Assembly: GCA_030536165.1 (NCBI GenBank)
Contig: JAUNQM010000128.1
Span: forward strand, 366-7,237
Source: Prevotellaceae bacterium
Lineage (GTDB): Bacteria > Bacteroidota > Bacteroidia > Bacteroidales > Bacteroidaceae
Direction: 5' to 3'
DNA: 6,872 bases
In this document: in pieces, positions 1-6,872 of the stretch
Layout: each line of letters begins with the position of its first letter
How positions within the stretch are numbered: the first letter of the stretch is position 1
Translations under genes and position numbers: made by a program
The notes under the pieces: model-generated
What the model was told of the DNA's origin: nothing
Database searches by the model: none
The model's input: only the letters and a program-made list of their open reading frames with translations

Positions 1-1437
1 CAGACACGTGTCCGCGGAACTGTCATCTCCCCTTCCGACCTCGAACCGTGGGACGGTTGCATGAGCGGACGTCCAGGTGTTTCGCCTGGATACGACCCTC
101 TGCAATTCGCTATCGATGAATGCCACCGACGCGGCATGCAACTCCACGCATGGATTGTGTGCATACCTCTCGGTGAGAATGTAAAAGAAGGTGTGAAGCA
201 CATGAAGAAAGTGCATCCTGAGCTTTACGTCAAGATTAAGACGCATGGTTTCATGCGCCCAGAACGTGAAGGCACAGGCGACTACATTGCAAACATCTGC
301 AAGGAAATAACCTCACGCTACGACATCGACGGCATCCACCTCGACTACATTCGCTATCCAGAGGAAGGAGTACTGCCAGGCAAAGCCGACGACAAACGCG
401 CAAACATCACACGCATCGTGAACAAAATCTCCACAGCAGTCAAAACCATCAAGCCGTGGGTGATGATGAGTTGCTCACCTATCGGCAAATACAATAATCT
501 TCCACGATACAGTTCACACGGTTGGGACGCTTACTCTGCTGTCTATCAGGACGCACAAGCATGGCTACGCGACGGATTGATGGACGCTCTCTTCCCTATG
601 ATGTACTTCCAAGGCGACCAATTCTACCCTTTTGCTGCCGACTGGAAAGAGAACAGCACAGGCAAGATTATAGCCCCAGGACTTGGTATCTACTTCATGA
701 GCCCGAAGGAGAAAAACTGGTCGTTGTCAGTCATAACACGCGAGATGCACGTTCTTCGCCAGCTCGGTCTTGGGCATGCCTACTTCCGCAGCAAGTTCTT
801 CACCGACGACGTCAAAGGCATTTACAACGAGACAGCCAACTGCATCGACAATCATCCGTCACTCATTCCAGCGATGACATGGACAAACAGCCTTGCACCT
901 TCAAGTCCTAAGGACATAAAGATTACTAACGACGGAGCAACAGAGACAATCACATGGTCGGGAGCAGAAAACAACAACGATTCCCCATACCTATTATATA
1001 ATATATACGCGTCAGAGGACTATCCAGTTGATATCACCGACGCAAAGAACCTCATTGCAACACGCTTATCAAGCAACACGATAACCATTAACGCACAATC
1101 ATCGACGCTCAATTATGCTGTGACAGCCGTTGACCGCTACGGAAACGAAAGCGTCCCATACGGCAAGAAAGAAATAGCAAAGGTGAAGAACCTCAAACTG
1201 TTCAAGGTTCATGGCAACTGGATTGAACTGCCGCAAAAGCCAAACACTATCGACGCAGACTACCTTGCAGTGAAAGACATTGCGGGGAAAATCGTCACTA
1301 CAATACCTTGGCATGGCACTAAACAGGATAATACAGCATACGTTGGCGATATCAAAGACGGGTATTATCAACTCTGCACGCTCAACCATAAAGGCATTGT
1401 CCATCGCCTCGGATTCTTCAAGTTGAAGCGTGAATAA
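1..1437 (+). CDS. GHL10/DUF187-family glycosidase with FnIII-like and C-terminal beta domains, 5' partial
   Basis: The reading frame is open from base 1 to the TAA at 1435-1437 (478 residues in the window). The 20 codons before the first in-frame ATG (61-63) already read like this family (VRG...SPSDLEPW), so the true start and any signal peptide lie left of the window. Residues about 1-295 are a GHL10 (PF02638-type) TIM-barrel domain. Visible family blocks are GYDPLQFAIDECHRRGM followed by LHAW, DGIHLDYIRYP (residues 110-120, bases 328-360), SCSPIGKY (157-164), and a QDAQAWL...D segment ending in FPMMYF. The acidic residues of DGIHLDY are the best active-site candidates. Residues about 301-388 resemble a fibronectin type III domain (ITWS...YNIYAS...YAVTAVDRYGNES). 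About 395-478 form a small beta-rich domain ending DGYYQL...HRLGFFKLKR. Relatives include E. coli DigH (YddW), which cleaves denuded peptidoglycan glycans; the substrate here is unknown. The gene converges on the glycosidase gene at 1603-3000. The family call is firm, the substrate is not. Confidence 0.9.
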   Translation, partial: QTRVRGTVISPSDLEPWDGCMSGRPGVSPGYDPLQFAIDECHRRGMQLHAWIVCIPLGENVKEGVKHMKKVHPELYVKIKTHGFMRPEREGTGDYIANICKEITSRYDIDGIHLDYIRYPEEGVLPGKADDKRANITRIVNKISTAVKTIKPWVMMSCSPIGKYNNLPRYSSHGWDAYSAVYQDAQAWLRDGLMDALFPMMYFQGDQFYPFAADWKENSTGKIIAPGLGIYFMSPKEKNWSLSVITREMHVLRQLGLGHAYFRSKFFTDDVKGIYNETANCIDNHPSLIPAMTWTNSLAPSSPKDIKITNDGATETITWSGAENNNDSPYLLYNIYASEDYPVDITDAKNLIATRLSSNTITINAQSSTLNYAVTAVDRYGNESVPYGKKEIAKVKNLKLFKVHGNWIELPQKPNTIDADYLAVKDIAGKIVTTIPWHGTKQDNTAYVGDIKDGYYQLCTLNHKGIVHRLGFFKLKRE

Positions 1438-1472
1438 ATCACTCAAAATCATCCATCTACACCCTTAGCCCT

Positions 1473-1512
1473 TCACACCTCAGGTGTTCGCATCGAAACA
1501 CCTGAGGTGTGA
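1473..1512 (+). terminator. Perfect 16-bp hairpin downstream of the GHL10 gene
   Basis: Bases 1473-1488 are the exact reverse complement of 1497-1512, with an 8-base loop (CGCATCGA). This is the strongest local hairpin for a plus-strand transcript leaving the GHL10 gene, 35 bases after its stop. No T-run follows (GAGGTATGG instead), so it is not a textbook intrinsic terminator. It may act as a 3' end barrier or may require another factor. It uses the same left arm as the longer 40-bp stem, so the two folds exclude each other. Confidence 0.5.
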
Positions 1513-1557
1513 GGTATGGTTACACCTGAGGTGTGAGGCTTGTAACACCTAAGGTAT
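1475..1557. repeat. Four phased copies of the palindrome ACACCT-N-AGGTGT
   Basis: Copies lie at 1475-1487 (centre C), 1498-1510 (centre G), 1522-1534 (centre G) and 1545-1557 (degenerate, ACACCTAAGGTAT). Their centres at 1481, 1504, 1528 and 1551 are spaced 23, 24 and 23 bases. Judged by flanks, the first copy is inverted relative to the other three: its reverse complement continues GAAGGGCTAAG, matching the right flank of copy 4, while copies 2 and 3 continue GAGG. The block fills most of the 165-base gap between two convergent genes. It could be a dispersed intergenic repeat, paired RNA hairpins, or protein-binding sites. The position between 3' ends argues against a conventional promoter operator. 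Confidence 0.8.
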
Positions 1558-1602
1558 GAAGGGCTAAGAATATAGATAAATAAAACTATGCCACCATTTG
1601 CG

Positions 1603-3000
1603 TCATTTCAATGTTATCTCTATGGCGAGATGTCCATTGGCAGAGGATGGTATGAAAGGCTTTGTAGATTTGCCATTAACCATAAACGAGGCAACTTTGC
1701 TGCCTTTACCTTTAACGGTTATGTCGAGGACGGCGTTGCGGTATCGTACGTCGTTGATTTTGATAGAAGAGCCATCAGTCATACCTATCGGTGCAAATGC
1801 GAGCCCATCTATGCATGGATGAAGGCCGATAATGTTGTTGATGATTGCCCTCAGCATACCTGTAGCGCACCATGTCTGATGGTTGAGGGGCGGCCAAAGC
1901 GTGCCACACTGCCATCCGCCCGATGGATTACCTTCGATGGTATAGATTTCGTGGAAGTTTGGGGTGGCATCAGCCTCGAGTGCAAGGCGTGAAATGGCAT
2001 TGACTTCATGCCAGAAGCTATCGTATGCCCCTACCTTTGCGCACGCTGCCGCATAAAACATATTGACGTGCGGCCATATCATGACGTTATGGCGACCTGG
2101 TTTTTCACTGCTGAATCGTGGGAAGCATGGCCACACAGTTGGCACTCCATTACTGCTCTGATAGGTGGAGGCTATGATTTTCCTTGCCTCCTTGTCGGTG
2201 ACCAAATCAAAAAGTATGGTGAATGCGACGCCGAGACCTTCTTGATATTTATGTGCGCGACCTGTGTGATCTATCAAATAATAGAGCCGCGAGTTCGACT
2301 TATCAAAGAAATAACGACGGAAGTTCTTCTTTAATTTTGATGCCTTCTTTACGAATGACTTTACCTCCGAAGGTTCACAAATTTTAGCCATTTCAACGAG
2401 ACATTTGTATGCTTCATAATATGTTGCATTCGTGGAAAGGCACTTGATTGCATGCGAGTTTGGATGGTCTAAGACGTACGACTTGCTGTCGAGCGACGGG
2501 TCATAGATCGGTTCGTCGTAGGCAGCAATGCCATCTTGATATACAGCTGGCCCAGTAAAAAGTCCATATTCATAGTCAAACACAGAGTCCTCTAACTGTG
2601 TCATGGTTTGCTTGCAGCACTGATACGCCTCACGGAGGAAAACCTCACGACCCGTGACAAGGTAGTGGTTCCATGCAGCAATGACCCATATTATCTTGTC
2701 CCAGTACTGATGGCCGATAGTTTTATGGTTGTTTGTCACGCTCCAAAGCGAATATTCGGCAACATCGGGACGCAAGAGTGATGCTGCGTTCCATGAGTTG
2801 ATAGAAATGTCGCGCGTCCATTCGCCGCCATAGTCGGCACCTGCTTTTAAGAGCTGACCGTCGGTATTGTGGTCGATGGTCCATAGTGCAAGTTGAAGTG
2901 ACTTCTGCAGTCCCTCCCCTACTTCAGCACGCAATGGAAGCGACATCAACGATAGCAAAAGCAAAAAGCAAAACGAGCGAAAGCAATGAAATTTGAACAT
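1603..3000 (-). CDS. Secreted (alpha/alpha)6 six-hairpin glycosidase, MGH1-like/glycogen-debranching type
   Basis: This is a complete 465-residue protein, ATG at 3000-2998 and TGA at 1605-1603. Residues 1-25 are a signal peptide: basic N-terminus, leucine-rich core, and a signal peptidase I site LPLRA/EV. No lipobox is visible, so the product is probably a soluble periplasmic or exported enzyme. The mature part looks like a six-hairpin glycosidase, with YGGEWTRD (57-64), YQDGIAAYDEP (154-164), a tryptophan/histidine-rich IWPHVN (308-313) and NFHEIY...GNPSGGWQCGTLWP (348-370). E60, D64, D156, E351 and E356 are candidate catalytic or binding acids. From about 392 the chain turns into a beta-rich tail, as in GH63/GH65/GH78-type enzymes. 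I cannot assign a CAZy family or substrate; similar proteins are often labelled glycogen debranching or MGH1-like. The start follows the HTCS stop by 17 A/T-rich bases with no Shine-Dalgarno sequence, so co-transcription with the regulator is likely. Confidence 0.85.
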   Translation of the reverse strand: MFKFHCFRSFCFLLLLSLMSLPLRAEVGEGLQKSLQLALWTIDHNTDGQLLKAGADYGGEWTRDISINSWNAASLLRPDVAEYSLWSVTNNHKTIGHQYWDKIIWVIAAWNHYLVTGREVFLREAYQCCKQTMTQLEDSVFDYEYGLFTGPAVYQDGIAAYDEPIYDPSLDSKSYVLDHPNSHAIKCLSTNATYYEAYKCLVEMAKICEPSEVKSFVKKASKLKKNFRRYFFDKSNSRLYYLIDHTGRAHKYQEGLGVAFTILFDLVTDKEARKIIASTYQSSNGVPTVWPCFPRFSSEKPGRHNVMIWPHVNMFYAAACAKVGAYDSFWHEVNAISRLALEADATPNFHEIYTIEGNPSGGWQCGTLWPPLNHQTWCATGMLRAIINNIIGLHPCIDGLAFAPIGMTDGSSIKINDVRYRNAVLDITVKGKGSKVASFMVNGKSTKPFIPSSANGHLAIEITLK

Positions 3001-3017
3001 TACAACTTGAATTTAGG

Positions 3018-6000
3018 TTAATTGTCTGGTTGATTAAGGAAATCTTTCGGAAGAAGCCCGAACTGCTTATAGAAGCACTGAGTGAAGTATGATGGTGCTG
3101 TGAAACCAACCTGATAGCAAACTTCGCTCACTCGCATATTTGAACTCTTCATTAAATATGCAGCATACTTGAGACGTTCAACCTTGATGTAGTTGTTCGG
3201 CGACATATTGAAGACGCCACGTATCTTGCGATTGAGACCTGTACGGCTCATGCACAGTTCGCGTGCAAGTTCGGTGATGCCAAAGTCGCTGTCACACATA
3301 TTCTTTCGCATGACTTCCTCAAGATTCTTGATGAACTGACTGTCGGCCTTGCTTATTGTGACTGTATCCGACGGCAAGAATGGCGATGCAGCGTAAGCAG
3401 CCTTAGCACTCTGGCGATGACGAAGAAGATTGCGTATCGAGCTACGCAGGTAATCCATCGAGAACGGCTTTTCAATGTAAGCATCTGCACCACTCTCCAT
3501 ACCCTCGACCTTAGCCGAATCAAGTGTAAGGGCTGTAAGAAGTATGACAGGGATGTGACTGTAGTTGACGTCGTTTTTCACCTCACGGCAGAACTCAAAG
3601 CCGCCCATTGGCTCCATCATCACGTCGCTGACGATAAGCACAATATCTTCATTGTCGGTAAGCACTTTCATAGCTTCTTCACCATTGGCTGCAGTAAGCA
3701 CAGAATATTCGTCTTCAAGTTGCGAGCGCTCATAGTTCTGCATTTCGATATTGTCCTCAACAATGAGTATCTGTGGTAGTTCTGATGCATTAGGATTGTC
3801 TGAAGATTTTGACTCGAAAGTTGTTTCCTCTTCTTTTGTCAAGCTGATTGCCGATTTCACTTTCTGCATAGGAAGTGAAAGTACGAAGACATTCATTTCA
3901 GCATCGTCCTGCATGCAGAGTGTACCCTCATGAAGTTCTGCAATTGCACGTGCAAGCGGGAGGCCGATACCTGTGCCTGGCACAGTCGAAGTAGTACTGT
4001 TTCCACGCTCAAACGGCTCGAAGATCTTCTCACGCAACTTCTGCGGCACAAGTTGACCGTCGTTAGTCAGTACGACCTTTATCTCGTCAACTTGTTTGCC
4101 TTCATCATTTGTCATACTTACCGAACGGAGGTCAAGATTGATGTAATGGTCGCAATACTTCACTGCATTATTGAGCATATTGGATATTATCTTCGTGAAG
4201 CCTTCCTTATCTATATATGCGAATATCGGTTCTTCTGGATGTGCAAACTGTGAATCGATGCCTTTCTCACGCATTAGCGGCGTGAAGCGAACATAAACAT
4301 CATCAATAACCTTAGTCACATTACATCGTTCAATATTCAGTTTAAGACTGTCGTGTTCCGCCTTGCGGAAGTCAAGCAACTGATTAGTAAGTTCGATGAG
4401 GCGCGACACGTTTTTGTCCATGATATTGAGTTCTTCTTTTTCTGACGACTCAATTTCCTTATGCTTGAGAAGTTTTTCAAGCGGAGCCTTGATAAGCGTA
4501 AGCGGAGTACGAATCTCATGAGCCACATTTGTGAAGAAGTTAATCTTCGACTGATACAGTTCCTGTTCCTTCTCGTATTCAAACTTCTGCATAGCATTCT
4601 CACGCTGCTCCTTTGCACGAGTCTGTATGAGTTTTGCCCCGAAATAAATGATTAGAGCCAGAATAAGAAGATAGATAGCGTAAGCCCACCATGAACGATA
4701 GAAAGGAGGACGGATTGTGATGTCCATCTCAAACTGGTTACCAACTACAGCGTCAGATGCTGCACGTGCGCGGACAAGAAGTTTATAATGTCCTGGTGGC
4801 AGATTTGTGAAGCCAATGGTATAGTTGTCAGGCACAGGAAGCCATGAATCTTCAAATCCTTTCATCATATACTCCATCTGCACTTGTTCGTCGGCAGCAT
4901 AGAGCAGCGAGGCTATCTGTATGGCAAAGGTGTTTTCGCTATTCGATAGCGAGATTTCATCAGAAAAGACAATACTCTTTGAAAGCGGTGAGTTCTCACC
5001 ATATTGAGTCACAGGGCTGTTGTTAATCAGCAATTCTGTTGCCACTATATGTGGATTGAATGTGGCATCGTGGAACTGGTCAGGCGAGAATGCGACAACG
5101 CCTTTCAGACAGCCGAGATATATTCGTCCGTTCTTTGCAACCAGCCCCGACTTGTAGTTGAAGTTGTTGTCGAGCAGTCCGTTGGCAGTAGTGTATGTTC
5201 GTGAATCTTTTGTTGATGGGTCGTACCAGATAAGTCCACGGCTGGTACTTATCCAGAGTTTCTCCTCGTTATCTTCAAGCACGGAATATGTTGTAGCATT
5301 CTGTGCAAGGGTGCTTATCTTGTATTCTTCGAAGCAATCTTTCTTGCTGTCATACATAAATATACCGCTATCCTCAGTCGTGACTAATATAGTGCCGTTG
5401 GAGAGTTCGCTGACGTCAATCACATTCTTTGCCATCAGCTTCGAATTAGACATGGAATAAGATACCCATTTGCCAGTTGAGGCTTTCCTGCAACTGATGG
5501 AGTTACCATATATGACAGCCCAAAGATTGCCCGCTTTGTCTTCATGGACATCATAGATAATGCTGTGAGGCACTTCATCTATATAGGTAACTTCGCCATT
5601 CTTCTCGTAACGGCAAAGACCGCCAAGTGTACCGAAATAGATATCGCCGCCACGCGTTTTCTCAATTGCAAAGATATCGTTATCGTGGAGTTGTGCTCCT
5701 ACTCCCAGTCCTGCCTTTATAGTCTTTGTTACTTGCAAAGTCTTGGTGTCGATGATAACAACGCCATAAGAATATGCACCTACCCACAGTTGGTCGCCTA
5801 CGACGCACAAGCCATGAATATTAGGGAAGTCGGCACTCTTCTCAATAAAACGGAACTCACCTGTAGATGGGTCAAAGCGGTTTAAGCCTCCGTCTTCCGT
5901 TCCTATCCAGATGCATCCCTGATTGTCCTCAACCATTTCTCTTACCCTGCGGCCATGCAATGAATTTGCCACATCAATACGAGGGAAGAAGCAATCAAAC

Positions 6001-6872
6001 GGCATTGAACTCTTTGACGAGAAGCACACTCCGCTGAAGTATGTTCCTGCCCAAAGTCCACCATTCTTATCGCAGTAGAGAGACTGTATGGAGTTGTCGG
6101 AAAGCGACAAAGGGTTTGAGGCTTCGTACTCGTAATGATACAGTTCGTGGGTAAGCATCTCATATATATAAATGCCATTCTCGGTAGCCACGATAATATC
6201 GTTGTCGCGACGTGCCAAAGAATGCACAAACTTTCCCTTTCCCTCAACGCCATCGAACAAAGGCTTTGCCGTTCTGGTATTTAGGTTCAGCAGATACACT
6301 CCTTCGCCTTCAGTACCGATATAAGCCAAATCCTGTTCCGTGGTCAAGATATCACGAATCTGCACACCACCGAGAATAGTCTTGCCATCATCAAGAAGGA
6401 AAGGCGTAGCACTTTTAAGTGTCTTGTCAACCAAGTACAATCCCTGCCCATAGAAGCTGACCCAGATTCTCTGCTTTGTGTCACAGGCTACCGCCGAGAT
6501 GTTGAAAAATTCATTGAAGGAATTGTGGTAGAGTTTATTGTTTTTAGTATCGTAATAGAATAGTCCCTGATGATTGGTCGCGATGATTAAGTCTTTACCG
6601 CAATAGCGCAACAGCAACACGTTAGAGCTAATCTTCGTACCATCAGTTGCCTTTGTCGCAAACATCTGGAATGACTCTGTCGAAGGCTTGAACTGGTAAA
6701 GGCCAGTACCTGTTCCAATCCACAGGCTACCATCTTCGGCAGGGAGAATAGAACTCACGTCATTGCTCTGCAGATTACCTACGGCTTTGAAATATGCCTT
6801 GAAGTTCTTACCATCAAAACGGTTGAGACCGTTTCGTGTTCCGAACCACAAGAAACCCGTCTTGTCTTGTGC
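3018..6872 (-). CDS. Hybrid two-component system (HTCS) regulator, N-terminus beyond window
   Basis: This is a single-chain sensor and transcription regulator of carbohydrate use. The window shows 1,284 residues ending in TAA (3020-3018). The frame stays open to the right edge, and the first residues (AQDKTGFLWFGT) are already the first propeller repeat, so only a signal peptide and a short lead are missing. Residues about 6-590 hold 14 Reg_prop repeats (GFLWFGT, GSLWIGT ... GRIYLGC), matching two seven-bladed periplasmic propellers. Then come a Y_Y_Y domain (about 607-722, NLPPGHYKLLVRA), one membrane helix (about 728-748), HisKA with NVAHEIRTPL and phospho-acceptor H785, and HATPase_c with N-box NMLNNAVKY (898-906) and G-box GTGIGL (966-971). 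A receiver domain follows (LIVEDN near 1036-1041, D1083, K1135), then an AraC-type HTH (about 1185-1280). All key kinase and receiver residues are present, so it should be active. The ligand is probably a breakdown product of the glycan attacked by neighbouring enzymes (inference). Confidence 0.96.
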   Translation of the reverse strand, partial: AQDKTGFLWFGTRNGLNRFDGKNFKAYFKAVGNLQSNDVSSILPAEDGSLWIGTGTGLYQFKPSTESFQMFATKATDGTKISSNVLLLRYCGKDLIIATNHQGLFYYDTKNNKLYHNSFNEFFNISAVACDTKQRIWVSFYGQGLYLVDKTLKSATPFLLDDGKTILGGVQIRDILTTEQDLAYIGTEGEGVYLLNLNTRTAKPLFDGVEGKGKFVHSLARRDNDIIVATENGIYIYEMLTHELYHYEYEASNPLSLSDNSIQSLYCDKNGGLWAGTYFSGVCFSSKSSMPFDCFFPRIDVANSLHGRRVREMVEDNQGCIWIGTEDGGLNRFDPSTGEFRFIEKSADFPNIHGLCVVGDQLWVGAYSYGVVIIDTKTLQVTKTIKAGLGVGAQLHDNDIFAIEKTRGGDIYFGTLGGLCRYEKNGEVTYIDEVPHSIIYDVHEDKAGNLWAVIYGNSISCRKASTGKWVSYSMSNSKLMAKNVIDVSELSNGTILVTTEDSGIFMYDSKKDCFEEYKISTLAQNATTYSVLEDNEEKLWISTSRGLIWYDPSTKDSRTYTTANGLLDNNFNYKSGLVAKNGRIYLGCLKGVVAFSPDQFHDATFNPHIVATELLINNSPVTQYGENSPLSKSIVFSDEISLSNSENTFAIQIASLLYAADEQVQMEYMMKGFEDSWLPVPDNYTIGFTNLPPGHYKLLVRARAASDAVVGNQFEMDITIRPPFYRSWWAYAIYLLILALIIYFGAKLIQTRAKEQRENAMQKFEYEKEQELYQSKINFFTNVAHEIRTPLTLIKAPLEKLLKHKEIESSEKEELNIMDKNVSRLIELTNQLLDFRKAEHDSLKLNIERCNVTKVIDDVYVRFTPLMREKGIDSQFAHPEEPIFAYIDKEGFTKIISNMLNNAVKYCDHYINLDLRSVSMTNDEGKQVDEIKVVLTNDGQLVPQKLREKIFEPFERGNSTTSTVPGTGIGLPLARAIAELHEGTLCMQDDAEMNVFVLSLPMQKVKSAISLTKEEETTFESKSSDNPNASELPQILIVEDNIEMQNYERSQLEDEYSVLTAANGEEAMKVLTDNEDIVLIVSDVMMEPMGGFEFCREVKNDVNYSHIPVILLTALTLDSAKVEGMESGADAYIEKPFSMDYLRSSIRNLLRHRQSAKAAYAASPFLPSDTVTISKADSQFIKNLEEVMRKNMCDSDFGITELARELCMSRTGLNRKIRGVFNMSPNNYIKVERLKYAAYLMKSSNMRVSEVCYQVGFTAPSYFTQCFYKQFGLLPKDFLNQPDN

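Larger units (their letters stand above)
1449..1583 (-). terminator. Long inverted repeat, likely 3' hairpin/terminator of the minus-strand operon
   Basis: Arms 1449-1488 and 1544-1583 (40 bases each, 55-base loop) are reverse complements at 32 of 40 positions, including a perfect 12-base core (CTTAGCCCTTCA at 1464-1475 against TGAAGGGCTAAG at 1557-1568). All eight differences put C in the left arm opposite A in the right arm. In minus-strand RNA they become G.U wobbles, giving 40 uninterrupted pairs; in plus-strand RNA they are C.A mismatches. The element begins 19 bases after the stop of the minus-strand glycosidase gene, and four U residues (1448-1445) follow the stem in the minus direction. 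This fits an unusually long intrinsic terminator or a 3' stabilising structure. The U-tract is short, so termination itself is inferred. Confidence 0.65.

Noticed and set aside
61..63. ATG as the start of the GHL10 gene
   Set aside because: The 20 in-frame codons before it match the family's conserved N-terminal barrel region, and no signal peptide follows. It is an internal methionine.
1099..1452. Minus-strand 117-codon open frame overlapping the GHL10 gene end
   Set aside because: It is antisense to the conserved FnIII-like and C-terminal domains, has no recognisable family, and is best explained as a shadow frame.
1475..1557. Promoter operator array
   Set aside because: The regular spacing is suggestive, but the block lies between the 3' ends of two convergent genes with no gene start nearby.
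1473..1568. Short CRISPR array
   Set aside because: The units are contiguous palindromic repeats of 23-24 bases with one inverted copy and no unique spacers, and no cas genes are present.
1588..1992. Plus-strand 134-codon open frame
   Set aside because: It lies antisense to the well-supported six-hairpin glycosidase gene and shows no recognisable domain.
3001..3017. Separate promoter or riboswitch for the glycosidase gene
   Set aside because: Only 17 bases are available and I see no TAnnTTTG-like Bacteroidota -7 element in or just upstream of the gap.
6849..6851. TTG as the start codon of the HTCS gene
   Set aside because: The codons upstream to the window edge (AQDKTGF) continue the conserved first propeller repeat, and no signal peptide would follow a start here. 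The codon is an internal leucine and the gene is cut by the window edge.

Overview
The window looks like Bacteroidota, most likely Bacteroidales of the Prevotella/Bacteroides kind. The main reason is a hybrid two-component system (HTCS) regulator, a fused periplasmic sensor, histidine kinase, receiver and AraC protein typical of polysaccharide-utilisation loci in this phylum. Two exported-type glycoside hydrolase genes accompany it, and the one internal gene start visible has no Shine-Dalgarno sequence, as is usual there. The genus is an inference from protein style only.

Layout: bases 1-1437 (+) hold the 3' part of a GHL10/DUF187-family glycosidase gene whose start lies left of the window. 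Bases 1438-1602 are a convergent intergenic region filled by a nested inverted repeat. Bases 1603-3000 (-) encode a complete secreted (alpha/alpha)6 'six-hairpin' glycosidase of the MGH1-like/glycogen-debranching type. Bases 3018-6872 (-) encode an HTCS regulator that runs off the right edge, so its start is not in the window. Only 17 bases separate the HTCS stop from the glycosidase start, so the two are probably co-transcribed, regulator first. I see no tRNA, rRNA, CRISPR array, transposase or SusC/SusD gene.

Working model (inference): the HTCS senses a glycan breakdown product in the periplasm with its 14-repeat double propeller, and through its DNA-binding end activates nearby carbohydrate genes. 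The six-hairpin enzyme, and perhaps the convergent GHL10 enzyme, act on that glycan. The substrate cannot be read from the sequence.

The most unusual element is the 1449-1583 repeat. Its two 40-base arms differ at eight positions, and all eight are C/T transitions of one polarity. They become G.U pairs in RNA read from the minus strand but C.A mismatches in RNA from the plus strand. This suggests a structured 3' RNA element or terminator belonging to the minus-strand operon. The two arms and the loop also carry four copies of a palindrome, ACACCT-N-AGGTGT, spaced 23-24 bases apart, which allows alternative folds.
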